A DNA stretch of 64,000 nucleotides, taken from NCBI GenBank assembly GCA_977006965.1, contig OZ345365.1, positions 1,798,001-1,862,000 on the forward strand. The letters are read 5' to 3'. Position numbers and translations under genes: made by a program. The stretch is from Phymatolithon calcareum. Taxonomy: Eukaryota; Rhodophyta; Florideophyceae; Hapalidiales. The notes below the pieces were generated by a model. It made no database searches, was not told where the DNA came from, and saw only the letters and a list, made by a program, of their open reading frames with translations. Within the stretch, counting starts at the first letter, position 1; each line of letters opens with the position of its first letter. Below, piece by piece: positions 53,561 through 63,861 of the stretch.

Positions 53561-53942
53561 GATTCGTAACTCTTCATATCATATCCTGGTTTCATAAATT
53601 CAATGAATACTGCACGCTGCTCACGTCGTTACAAGCCAGTAGCAGCTATCCGAAAGTTTAGTTCAACAGTCAAAACTCTCTCCGATAGACGCTCTGGATA
53701 TGCAAAGATTCAACATCGTCTAGAGGAGGAGGATAAAAATTTATCGGATTCCTCAAGGGGGTGGAACTAAAAAATGTGCCTATTTCTCTCCAAAATTTCG
53801 CTCCGATGACCGCAGGACAGAATTAGTCTAATATGCGGGCAATAGTTGTTCCTATAGCAAAATGCCGGAGGGCGAAGTTTTCTTGCTCTCCTTGTCCGTG
53901 CAAAATATTCGCTTTGCAAAGTTAGGAGCTGATATCTTTTCA

Positions 53943-54468
53943 GTAAGAGGGTAAGAGAGCAAAGAGTATAGAAACCGAAGTTTGTAGAAACACAATGCCG
54001 GGCTTTATTTGAAACTACCCACTCGCATCAATAAAACAAATATGAAACCATAGTTACTCTCCAAAACTTACCCCTGTATTATTTGCCGTGATGAATGTTG
54101 GGGGAGCTAAAGATTGCGCATCCACCCTATGGTGAAAAAAAAATGACCACGTTTAGGAATGGGCACAGCTTGTGCACGAAAGCGAGATTTTGTGCTACTG
54201 TATTGGCTTCGAAGAGCTTGGGTGAGGCCAACACGCAAACCGTATGGATTAAGTCTTGGAGCCCCGAATACACTGTCAGGTTGTTAGCGCTACGTAATCG
54301 ATGAGCGTTTATTAGGTGACGTTATCGAATACACTGCGGAAGGTTCACACGAGTACATTACATTAACTAATTTTTCTGATACGTCAATTCCATCATAATT
54401 TGTCTGCAGACACGACTACGGTTTTTTATTTATTTTTTAATGCATTGAAGCTTTATTTCCTCCCCTCT
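53943..54468. repeat. E2 long inverted repeat, right arm
   Basis: Reverse complement of 49075-49544 plus 52746-52802. It preserves the uninterrupted sequence at the E3 insertion point. Confidence 0.85.
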
Positions 54469-54633
54469 TTCTTTTCCTGATATAAGGTATTGTTGATAGA
54501 TTATCGCCACGCCGGATAGACTGATTGGACACTTCAATTTTGCTCGAAATTGTTTTGCAACTTATTGGTTCATAATATTTGAACGTCCTCCCATGTAACA
54601 TGTCGTCCTCCACGGCGGGCCTAGTTGACAACA

Positions 54634-54677
54634 ATAAGGGAGAGAGTAGAGTGTAGACATCCTACTCTCTCCCTTAT
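54634..54677. other. 16-bp perfect stem-loop upstream of the E2 transposase
   Basis: ATAAGGGAGAGAGTAG pairs exactly with CTACTCTCTCCCTTAT around a 12-nt loop. It lies 60 bp before the proposed transposase start at 54737. Confidence 0.75.
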
Positions 54678-54736
54678 ATTCACGACCTGATATAGAGCAA
54701 TCCAACGTAGTAGACAAGATAACCAAGAGAAGCGCA

Positions 54737-55664
54737 ATGTCGAAGAGTTTTGTGCGTCTTGCATCATCAACGTTCGTACATTGTGCTCTCAGCATTCTGA
54801 AGCGAGCCGCTGGGCTATCTGCTGTTGTTCAGAATAGGCGTTTCAGGGCCCTATTTGGCGTCACACCTCAGGTTTGTGCCATTGTATGGAACGATATAGG
54901 TAACTCAATGCCGGCTAAATCCAGTCTTCACCATTTGGTGTGGGTCCTCTTATTTTTAAAAGCCTATGCATCCGAGCACCACGATACTGCTTTGACGGAA
55001 GCTGATGAGAAGACATTCAGGAAGTGGTGCTGGATATTTGTACGTCTAATTGCTGATCTGAAAATGGTAAGTACTTTCCACTTGAAATTACTTGTGTCTC
55101 TTCTTTAGGCACAATATTCTTTTTCTAACTGACAATGAAGATAAAATGGGAGAACCGGCTTTCGAATAATCACATTATGCCTTGCAAGGTTTCCGTCGAT
55201 GGCACAGACTGTCGAATTTTTGAACCATCCCCCTTTAGCTCGAAGTGGTTCTCCCACAAGTTCAAGGGGCCTGGAGTTCGCTACGAAATTGGAATTTGTA
55301 TCTCTACTGGCTTTATTGTTTGGGTGCATGGTCCTTTTCACTGTGGGACCTTCCCTGATTTAAAAATCTTTCGAATGGGAATGAAAAGGAGCTTCTTCCA
55401 GGCGAAAATGTTATTGCAGACCGTGGTTACAAAGGTGAACGCTGTGAGTACACTTCTGGAGCAACTGAAGACGTTCCCAATCGAATTCATGCGATCTCCA
55501 GGGCCCGACATGAAACTGTGAACAGAAGACTAAAACAGTTCGGTGCTATAGGTCAGCGGTTCCGTCATGATGTGAAGCGTCATTCCGCCTGCCTTCACGC
55601 AGTTTCTAATTTGACCCAGATTATGATACAAGAAGAAAACCCTCTGTTTCAAATCGATTACTAA
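54737..55664 (+). pseudogene. Harbinger E2 transposase
   Basis: Exon 1 (54737-55066) includes RRFRALFGVTPQVCAIVWND and ADEKTFRKWCWIFVRL. A GT-AG intron at 55067-55140 (74 nt) sits at the same phase-0 position as in E1 and E3. Exon 2 has IKWENRL, SVDGTDCRIFEPSPF, SHKFKGPGVRYEIGI and IFR before a frameshift near 55380. The other frame gives ELLPGENVIADRGYKGERCE, ISRARHETVNRRLKQF and QRFRHDVKRH, and reaches the TAA at 55662. One base change from an open frame, otherwise complete. Confidence 0.85.
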
Positions 55665-55904
55665 ATAAATATTTAAAAATTGACTCAAATCCTAAAAACA
55701 TTAGCATTACTCAGTAACAATTATACGCCTCAATTTTCGATATTTCCCGCATCCCCCAGTATGATATTCGTTTCCTGTGAATTTGACCATTTTTGCCGCA
55801 GTGCGAGCAAGCACCCAAATTGCCATATAATCATTCAATTACACTATGCATTTAGAAGCGAATTTGCAAGTGAATTTGCAAGTCGCCTTCTGCGCGAGCC
55901 GTCG

Positions 55905-56839
55905 CAAGCAGCTTCTGGTTGCAAACAACCCGAAGCGATTTCATGCACCCGATTCCTTCGGCGCTAACCCGGCAGCCCAGCGCAAGCTTACAGACCTCGT
56001 GTAGTCGAGAATTGTGAAGCCTGGGGACAAACCGTCGGACATATACAACGATCCGAAGCACGTCGCGATTTTTGCAGGAATTAATCGCGAAGTGTTCCAA
56101 CACAAACTGCGCTACCTTCTTGATATGAAATATAACTGACAAAAAGCGAAAGGTATGTGCTGTACTCATCGCACTACCACCTGTGCTGCGTTTTTGTTGA
56201 CGATTTTTGCGCAGTGCGTCCGTCTGTGAATATTCACTCCCGTATTGCAGGCATAGAGGTTGATGACGAGAAAGATGACAATAATGACGGCGACTTTATC
56301 CACAATGAATTGAATGAGGACGTCAAGCCGGTCCGCGTCGGAGTTGCTGCAGCCAGTGGCTGCGCTGATTTGACGCTCTCTCTTCACGTCGAAAGTTCCT
56401 CTGTGCTGGCAGTGACGCTTACCTGGTCGTCGGCAATGACCGATATTACCAAGCATATGGGTATTTGGGTGCATGGAGAGGCGGATGCGCCACGCCTGGA
56501 GCACGACCACCCCATGGTCCAAGGATTTGCAAAGTACTTTGAGGGACTCAAGGCGCACACAACAGACAAAATTAAGTCGTGGCTAGGATCGCCCTTCCAT
56601 GCGCAGTCGAACTTGACTTTGAACAGCAAGTGCTGGCGTGGGAAGGTACCTCTCAGCTGGTGCTATTTGTTACTCTGTCCGCGCCTAAGCGCAGTTTCAG
56701 CCGCGTAGAAAACAAGCTGATTATCAAGCGCATGAAATCGATTGATCGCTCCGCTAGTAGTGACATTTCCCAAAGCGAAGAGAGCCCGGCGAAAACTGCT
56801 GAAAATTGTGTTCCTGTCAGCTCCATTTCTTACACTTAA
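55905..56839 (+). pseudogene. Harbinger E1 partner protein, decayed
   Basis: Exon 1 (about 55915-56151) reads NPAAQRKLTDLV, a stop, then KPGDKPSDIYNDPKHV and FQHKLRYLLDM, matching the N-terminal module of the E3 protein. An intron with GTATGT donor at 56152 and acceptor at 56250 follows. Exon 2 starts GIEVDDEKDDNNDGD and retains LAVTLTWSS, DHPMVQGFAKYFEGLK and, after a one-base frameshift near 56577, VARIALPCAVELDFEQQV. It ends at TAA 56837-56839. Stop and frameshift make it a pseudogene. Confidence 0.7.
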
Positions 56840-56914
56840 ACTATGAGCTGTTTTTAAATAAACATCAATAGATTGTAATTTTTCAAAAAACTCATACTTT
56901 TCCGCATCTTCCCG

Positions 56915-57354
56915 AGTGGCTTGGGCAGCTGCGATGCAGCCACGTAGTCACGCCAGCGAGTACTACAGAGGACTTTTCCACTTAATTCTGGGTCGCCCTA
57001 GTCCCGATATGATAAATTCTTCGAGTTTCAAAGTCCCCAGTAATGCAAAATGACCCTTTCCACAAAAGCGTTGCACTAGGAGGGATTCGACTGAAGAATG
57101 GAAGAAGCTTAGGCCCTCAAAGTGTTGCTAGCCCCACAAGGGGAATACGCAAAATGAACGAATGAATGGACGTCCGAAGGCAAAACGCTGTGAGAAGAGC
57201 GATAACTGCAACTGCATAGGCCGAATACGTACAGTAGTTCAACACAATTGTAACACTATAGAGGTGATAAGACAATCGATTGGAGAAGGGTACGATTGAT
57301 CAGAAACACAAATAGATGTGTCTCCTCGGGCCTTTCATTTTTTTGACGAGTCTA
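56915..57354. other. no gene seen
   Basis: Begins immediately after the E1 right duplication. A GCTAGCCCC word near 57123 recalls the flank of the palindrome at 31387. Confidence 0.4.
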
Positions 57355-57460
57355 TTTTTTAAAGCCCCAAGGTCATACAGATATACAAGGCTTCCTCCAG
57401 TGCTACCGACCATAGGGTGACTCTTCGTTTATGTTTGGTATTCTATCTGAGACCATATCA
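57355..57460 (-). repeat. R2 / LINE-tail fragment, reverse
   Basis: Reverse complement of the tail with GTATATCTGTATGACC, the GGGGCTTTAAA end and the GGTATTCTATCTGAGA word of R2. Confidence 0.5.
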
Positions 57461-57627
57461 TGTCGTCGATTATTTTGATACCACTTGCTAAAAGTCTCCG
57501 AAGATTAACCTCTTTACAAATGCACACATAAAAGCCAGCAGCCCGAAATGCCTTTCAATAATTTATCTCGGGTCGTTATCAAAGACATCTTCTCTAAAGA
57601 ACGTTATCAAGTTTGTGTAATTTAATT

Positions 57628-57900
57628 TCAAGGTGAGAGAAGTGGTGGAATTACTGCCTCACATATCAGATATCCTATATTCGAAGTACAACGAACGCAA
57701 GAAGATGTCAAGCATTTTCTACTGCTGCTCGTGTTCCACTTCACTAGTCTCAAAATCACTAATTTTTTCTTCCAAAAGATAAATCTTAGCCTCGAGCACT
57801 CCAACGTTCTCCTTCTCTTCATCTCAGAGTTTTTGAATCTGAGATTTCTCAGTCTCAAACTCCGCGATCCTCTTCTCTGCAATTTCGAGCAGCTCAGCTT
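57628..57900 (-). pseudogene. coiled-coil protein remnant
   Basis: On the minus strand one frame reads ELLEIAEKRIAEFETEKSQI, a stop, then DEEKENVGVLEAKIYLLEEK and ISDFETSEVEHEQQ. The heptad-like spacing indicates a coiled coil, split by a stop. The origin, host gene or transposon, cannot be told. Confidence 0.45.
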
Positions 57901-57925
57901 TTGATGTCTTTTTAATCTATCCTTC

Positions 57926-58686
57926 TTGTTTTCCGGTGTGTCTTTTATATGTTACGTATCGACATCAGGGTTTCTTTTACTCTCCGTGTATCTATTTTTG
58001 CAGTTTTATCAATTTGAGGCACGTAGTTTACAACAAGAGCCACAAAAAAATGAGGAGCGAACGCTCTTTCATACTTTTGACCATGTAATGCATATTAAGG
58101 GTGTTTTATTCATCCTTGATGCCAATACTCCAAGCCAGCTTGAATTCATCCCTAGTTATTTCCTTCGAGGCTGGATATGCTTTTTTCTCCTCTTTGCGTT
58201 TCTTGGCAAGACGTTTCACATATGTGTCAGCGCTGTATGTCTTTTAGCACTCTGAATATTACTTGTGCATATAGGCATAGATTTTCCGAGCAACTACAGG
58301 TCAGCTCTCACTGGGGACTGGATACCTGGATTCAAGAGTTTTCAGTACATTCCACATATCAGAGTCAATCAAATCTTACGCACCAGGAATAGTCTTGATA
58401 ATTGTGGAAGTGCTGGCTGATTGATACACCTTTGCGTCAACCAAGAAGTGATGATGAGAAGCTATTTTAGTATCACGAGCTTTTTGGCTTCAGGTTTTGT
58501 ATTCGCTGAGAACAACTTAGAGATTAATGCGGAACAAACGGGCGTAGACAACAGGAGGCATGAAAGCAGTTGGAACTCTATGAGAAATGACATTGTTTTC
58601 TGAAGCAAAAATTCTCACTCACTTCTTTCATACGCTCCAGTTGCCCCTGTTTACTGATTTCCGTTTTACCTGAATGGAATGCGTCA
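57926..58686. other. short frames, no recognised gene
   Basis: Frames at 57926-58255 and 58177-58392 translate to hydrophobic, cysteine-containing peptides without a convincing motif. I do not call them genes. Confidence 0.35.
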
Positions 58687-59052
58687 ATGACCTGCCAGAA
58701 TGTTCTTTTGGTAACACGTAGAGCTTCCTCGCTTTCGCCTGTTATAACATATGAGTTACAATCTTGCCATTTTCGTAAGAAGAGACTTCTCGGTGATTGC
58801 CGCCAAGGAATTAAAATTAGCCGGCTGACGTGTACAGTGGACGAATTCTGCAGGAAAATCTATGTGGACTCAGCTTTACTTCATAGAAGGGGACAGTATT
58901 ACAACTCAATGGGCAGCAAGATCACGATATTCCTTGTAGATGCAGAGAAAGTGGCGTCTATCATGCAATTTCAACAATCTTGGCCACCCGGATGTAGCAG
59001 TCGGCGACTAGCCACTGATTATTTTGAACCAAGATGCTTTCAGGGACCGTAA
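58687..59052 (+). CDS. 121-codon open frame, unrecognised
   Basis: Reads MTCQNVLLVTRRASSL, with a basic middle (RKKRLLGDCRQGIK) and FLVDAEKVASIMQFQQSW. No motif, repeat or membrane segment helps to place it, and it may be a fragment of a decayed element. Confidence 0.25.
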   Translation: MTCQNVLLVTRRASSLSPVITYELQSCHFRKKRLLGDCRQGIKISRLTCTVDEFCRKIYVDSALLHRRGQYYNSMGSKITIFLVDAEKVASIMQFQQSWPPGCSSRRLATDYFEPRCFQGP

Positions 59053-59938
59053 TTGGGTCAAATCTGTCCAAAGTGATGCCACAGAGGAAGACATGGTCCT
59101 CATCGTTGATGTCAGGGCACAGAACACGGTTTGAGGAATTTCATCAACACGCTAGCAGAGGTCGTAATTGAAGGGCTTGGAAACTATATATGAATTACAA
59201 AGTTTCCTATATGAAAGAGAGATTGGATTGATAGGCTGAATTAACTGTAAAATTTTTTTGAAATGATGTGCACGCGGCGTAGGATGATTGGATGAGGGCA
59301 GTTTCGTGGTCTCCTGCGGTATTCGTTGTCGCGAGCGCTTTATCGTAAAACGCTGCCATTTTGACGAGTAAAGAAAGAAAAGAAGCTGTACAGATGTATA
59401 GTTGTGGCTATCGCACAACACATTGCTTGTATTGCAGATAAAATATGCTTTCTTCCTGGTGTGTTCAGTGAAATACAGAAACTCAAATCGGAATCTTCCG
59501 ACCGTTCGTCCAATAGAAAACCTTCGAAAAAACTTCTGATAGTTGGTGCATTTCATGAATCAAATGAATTGATTAAGCATAATATCAAATCTTTCTGACT
59601 ACAGCTTAGATCTGGCACCAGGTCGGACTCTCATTCTTCCACAGCGCGCTCAAAGCGGTGAAACAATTCTGGTTTCGTTGAAACGGATCGTTCTAAAGTT
59701 CGAATTCGCGAAGAAGACGGTAATTGCCTACTCAACGTCACCCTTGCAAGTCCTATCAGCTTATGACACTTGTCTTAGCTCTCGTCTAAAAATTTTCTAA
59801 ATACTTCCCCATCCTGCACTGTCAAAAGTTTCGTTTGTGAAACATTCGAATTGTTGCTGAAAAAGAGACACGTGTTCTCATCCCTAAACATCTGGTCAGA
59901 ATGGACTTAAGCGTATTTTCGATGCTTTTCCTCCTAAA
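59053..59938. other. no recognised gene
   Basis: Short frames on both strands only. Confidence 0.35.
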
Positions 59939-60355
59939 GTGCATCTACGCAGTTCCAAAAATATAATAGCTGATAGCTTATTGCACTTTGCCGAACGCCA
60001 AGGATTTGGCCTTCTAAAAGGAGGAGCCCCCTTCGCCTCACTCATTATCCAGTTTTGCAAGGATAACTACTTTCCTTTGGACAATTTGGTTTCCTCCCTG
60101 TATCCAAAGCCACTTCTGTATCCTGGCTTATTGGACACGGGCGCTTTCACAGAAAGTTGCGCATCTAATCTCCTTATATTTGAAGAACTGACAAACGTTC
60201 GCAAGAGAGACAGTGCGTTCTTAGACATCAGCCCTAAAATGTCACTTACTAACCAGAAACTTGCTGGAAAATACCGCTGGATGCAAAAACGACCATCTGC
60301 TTTCCCCGTATTTGAAAATCTCCTCGGCGTATTGCATTCTGTGCGCAATTCATGA
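59939..60355 (+). CDS. 138-codon open frame, unrecognised
   Basis: Reads NIIADSLLHFAERQGFGLLK, LIIQFCKDNYFPLDN and DISPKMSLTNQKLAGKYRW. Composition is protein-like but I recognise no family. No start context, intron or neighbour clarifies it. It may be the remnant of an element coding region. Confidence 0.3.
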   Translation: MHLRSSKNIIADSLLHFAERQGFGLLKGGAPFASLIIQFCKDNYFPLDNLVSSLYPKPLLYPGLLDTGAFTESCASNLLIFEELTNVRKRDSAFLDISPKMSLTNQKLAGKYRWMQKRPSAFPVFENLLGVLHSVRNS

Positions 60356-61796
60356 TTTCACTGTTCGAATTATTGTCAAACACATTCCGACGAGATCTAA
60401 ACTTGAGAAAACTAACAGTTCCATTGGAAAAAGTATTCAAGAATGGAAATTCCACAGAGCTAACGGAAGGGGAGCAGAGAAAATGCGCCTTCTGGACATG
60501 TCGCACCTTACAGTCATTCTCATCGTGTGAACATTAACGTTTACCTTGGAGATGTTCTTATTCTCCCATGATGGATCCTTTTTTCACTTCAACATGACCA
60601 TACAGGCGCTCTCACCAGGGTCGGCGACTTGGTTTCTTGGAAGAGCCTGCTGGTGTTGTGCGTGCTCGCGTGTGCGATTCCTTTTTTCGAAGATGACGTA
60701 CTCGCAGCGATGCACCTGTGGCGCGACTTGGATGTGCAGCATTCCCACCGCCGGAAACTGCATCGTGTGCTTGTGCAATAGGTGTTGGTTCGGACGGATT
60801 GACATCCATTCTGTTTTTAGAAATGTACAATATTTTCAATTCAAATCCGTATTTATCGGCTACTTTGTTGTAATCAATCCGATTCGAATCCGTGAATAAG
60901 TAGCTGAAGCCCAACAAGCCCTAAACTGTGAAATTTATACGCTTCTAGACGCTTAGTGCAGCTTCGGGTCGCGTTCGACCCGTAGAACAAGCACCAAACT
61001 ATCCTTTACTAGCTAGTCATCAGTGACTTCAACACTCGTGATACTGCTTTCGTGCTGCCTGGCCCACGTTTTTAAGATCCATACGTCCCCGAACTAGTGA
61101 TTGTTCCACCTCTCGAACGACACCCGATTCTACACCAAGCCTAGAGTCGTACAATAGTGCAGCGACCACTTGATGCGCTTAGCCACAAGCTCGGCCTTGC
61201 CCATCAACGTGTTGTGGGAGATCACGACGTTGATAACGCCATCAAAGCTTGATCCAACGTAGTCGCCCACCTGTAGCATGAGCTACTTCTTTTCCATGAT
61301 TTCAGAGTGGTTAGTGCAGGAGAGCTGTGAGTTGAGCGTAGCAGACGAACACGACGACGTGCTTATAGTGCCCGTCGTATTCGTAACGGATGAGTGGTAG
61401 GATTGGCTAGGGATGGCCATGTAGTGAATTTCCCCAAGTTTTAATACTGCGTAGAGTGCTCTGCGTATCAGAACGGATGAGTAGTAGTTCTGGCACGGGG
61501 TGCTGATTTAGCGAACTTTATCCGCTATTTCGGTTCGTGTAGCGAATTTCCTCGTTATTTTTTTTGGATATTCTCAATCGGATTTCGCCTCACGCTTCCA
61601 AAAAAATCAGCTACGAGCGCGATTAAGTTAATTATTTTGCGTTTCCAATCCGCTCCATTTCAATAAAAAATGCAAAAACTGAGTCCAATCCGAATCCGTT
61701 TTCTCGAATGTCATGAATAATACTGCTTTCCAAAGTCAAAAAATTTCCTCACGGAACTACGCACTAACCCGTCCGAACCGATCCCTAATGTACACT
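60356..61796. other. no recognised gene
   Basis: Fragmented frames only. The minus strand of about 61090-61430 has a broken protein-like stretch (LMLQVGDYVGSSFDGVINVV) that I cannot assign. Confidence 0.35.
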
Positions 61797-61898
61797 ATTA
61801 TGATATGCGCTAGTTTGTCACGTAACCCCAGGCAACCGCCGGAGTGATACTTAACGATCCTAGCAGTAGCACAGAGTAAAGACGTCAGGCGTTCACCA
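61797..61898 (+). repeat. copia left LTR
   Basis: It begins TTATGATATGCGCTAGTTTG and ends GCGTTCACCA. It lacks the first repeat unit found in the right LTR. Confidence 0.7.
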
Positions 61899-61903
61899 TC
61901 ACA

Positions 61904-61920
61904 GGTTATGGGCCCAGCGC
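61904..61920 (+). other. copia primer-binding site, half-tRNA type
   Basis: GGTTATGGGCCCAGCGC, five bases after the LTR, is the reverse complement of the anticodon arm typical of eukaryotic initiator tRNA-Met (GCUGGGCCCAUAACC). Drosophila copia uses the 5' half of this tRNA as primer in the same way. Confidence 0.75.
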
Positions 61921-62107
61921 TTCACTCACTCCACTCTCTCCGACAGTAACACGTTGTCGTTTACAACCTGATTACTCGCACATTCAACGATGCGAGGAGC
62001 ATTGATTCACCCCATACAACCCAGCACTTGACCCCGCGTACGTACACGGTAACGTCTTCGCAACAACGAGAGGCAAGCATCCCGGTATCCCAAATACTTT
62101 AAATGCC

Positions 62108-63696
62108 ATGGCCCCACCTCCTAACTCGCACAAACAGGCCACAAAATACCCAGATGCGAACTTATGGTCAGTCGCTCATAATAAAGAACTGGATACCCTC
62201 GATAAGATGCAGGCCTTCAAGTGGATTCCACGCAACGCAGGACCCATCAGCGCTAAAGTACTTCCACTAACAATGACGTACCGATACAAGCAAAACCTTT
62301 CTAAGGTGAAACTGACCGTAAAGCACGATGTTCTGTCAGAGGTGACCTTATGGTCCCGGGCGAACACTATGACTGCACTAAAACTGTCACACACATGGCA
62401 GACAAAACCTCTCTCCGAATACTATATTCAATCGCATCCGCGTACAACCTCTACCTCGAGCACATGGATTTACACTCCGCATACCTGCACGAAAAATTCC
62501 AAAACACTAAACCTGTGTTCGTCTACCAGCATCCCCGTTTTTATGGGTCATATAAGCACAAACACCGCGTTGGAGAGCTCCTTGGAAACCTGTATGGCAC
62601 GAAACAAGGCGGTTACACATATTTAGAAGCAGCGCGTAAATATCTTACACAACACGGCTACAGGTAACTCAAATCAGACCCCTGTCTGTTTATCAAGCGA
62701 AAATCGTCGGAAGAATTCATTATCACAGCAGTTTCCATCGACGACTTTCTGGTGGCTGCAACACACAAAGAGCTCATAGACGAGTTGCATATTACTCTCA
62801 AAGAAAAATACGACGTCAAGCGGTTGGGATACCCGACCCAATACCTCAATTGGAAGATCGTTTCTAGCACCCAGGGTATTCACGTATCGCAGCCGCACAT
62901 AATCGACAGTATTGTGCACCAACTCAAACTGGGTGACGCTAAAACGCAAACCTACCCATAAGCTGACGGTATTGACCTCAGTTACGACAAAGAAACAGAA
63001 GATCTGAACAAGAGCATTCAAGAATTGTACGCAAAAATTATGGGAGACCTTCGCTACCTGACGGACTCTACACGATTCGACATCAACTTCATCGTCAACG
63101 TGCTCTCCCGAGCAACAAAAAAGCCAACATCCCGTAATTGGACTCATCTCAAAAGGCTTGTTAGGTACCTGAAGTCCACTCGAACGCACGGAATCCTGTT
63201 TCCGAAAACATCCGACGAGCTAACGACCTATGCCGATGCAGATTACGCAGGCTGCAGCGACACGCGAAAATCTACAAGCGGAATCGTGCACACACTGAAC
63301 AATGCGCCGATACTCTGGACATCACAACGCCAGAACACAGTGGCGCTGTCAACTTGTGAAGCTGAATACATAGCCGCAGCACAAGCGGCACAGCAGTCAC
63401 GGTGACTACGCAGCATACTCACTGAGCTGGGCCAAGCGCCCAAAGGTCCCACAAAATTGCAGATGGATAATCAGTCAGCAGTGAAAGTTGCACTCAACAA
63501 CGGCCAAACACGGAGAATCAAATACATAGACATACGCCATCATTTTGTGCAAGACCTCGTCCAGAAAGGCATAGTGGTTCCCGAATACACACCAACGACG
63601 AAAATGCTCGCCGACATACTCACCAAGCCAGTCAAGCAAGCGACACTCAAGGTATTGAAGAACAGGATACAGCTCGCCCCAGTCGCCCCTTCGTGA
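62108..63696 (+). pseudogene. copia pol: reverse transcriptase and RNase H
   Basis: Starts at the RT N terminus (KELDTLDKMQAFKWI). After a frameshift near 62350 it continues with HMDLHSAYLHEKF, GNLYGTKQGG and, past an in-frame TAA at 62665, the catalytic AVSIDDFLVAATHK. A second TAA (62959) precedes GDLRYLTDSTRFDINFIVNV and the RNase H part TYADADYAGCSDTRKSTSG and ALSTCEAEYIAA. A TGA (63403) precedes MDNQSAVKVA and IDIRHHFVQDLV, the copia RNase H C terminus, ending LADILTKPV. Four lesions make it inactive. Confidence 0.85.
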
Positions 63697-63705
63697 CGGG
63701 GGGGT

Positions 63706-63861
63706 TGTTATGATATGCGCTAATGGCACAGTCAAACTGCCACGAAGCGACGACTTTCGCGCCAATGTTATGATATGCGCTAGTTAGACACGTAGCTCTA
63801 GGCAAATGCCGGTGTGATGCTTAACGATTCTAGCAGTAGTAAAGACGTCAGGCGTTCACCA
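63706..63861 (+). repeat. copia right LTR
   Basis: Starts TGTTATGATATGCGC after the purine tract. The same start recurs at 63766, giving an internal 60-bp direct repeat, and the LTR ends GCGTTCACCA. Confidence 0.7.

Larger units (their letters stand above)
47669..55756. mobile_element. Harbinger element E2 (middle)
   Basis: The ends GAGGATGCGGGAAATATCGA and GGGGATGCGGGAAATATCGA (right end read inward) match over at least 22 bp with one mismatch. The 3-bp duplication is CAG at 47666-47668 and 55757-55759. Orientation is opposite to E1 and E3: partner gene on the left (minus), transposase on the right (plus). The middle holds a long inverted repeat and a palindrome cluster, and E3 is inserted in the left arm of that repeat. 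Confidence 0.9.
45973..56911. mobile_element. Harbinger element E1 (outermost of three)
   Basis: The ends GGAGATGCGGGAAAGT and the reverse complement of ACTTTTCCGCATCTTC match at 14 of 16 positions. A 3-bp duplication CCG lies at 45970-45972 and 56912-56914. Its own sequence is 45973-47668 and 55757-56911. The transposase runs outward to the left and the partner gene outward to the right. Element E2 sits in the middle between the two genes. E1 is the most decayed of the three, as expected of the outermost layer. Confidence 0.85.
61797..63861 (+). mobile_element. Ty1/copia element, internally deleted
   Basis: The left LTR (61797-61898) and right LTR (63706-63861) share TTATGATATGCGCTAG, GACGTCAGGCGTTCACCA and the sequence between them. 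The right copy has an extra unit of about 60 bp at its start. A purine tract GACGGGGGGGT directly precedes the right LTR. Between the leader and RT the gag, protease and integrase are missing, so this is a deletion derivative of about 2.1 kb. No target duplication was identified. Confidence 0.8.
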
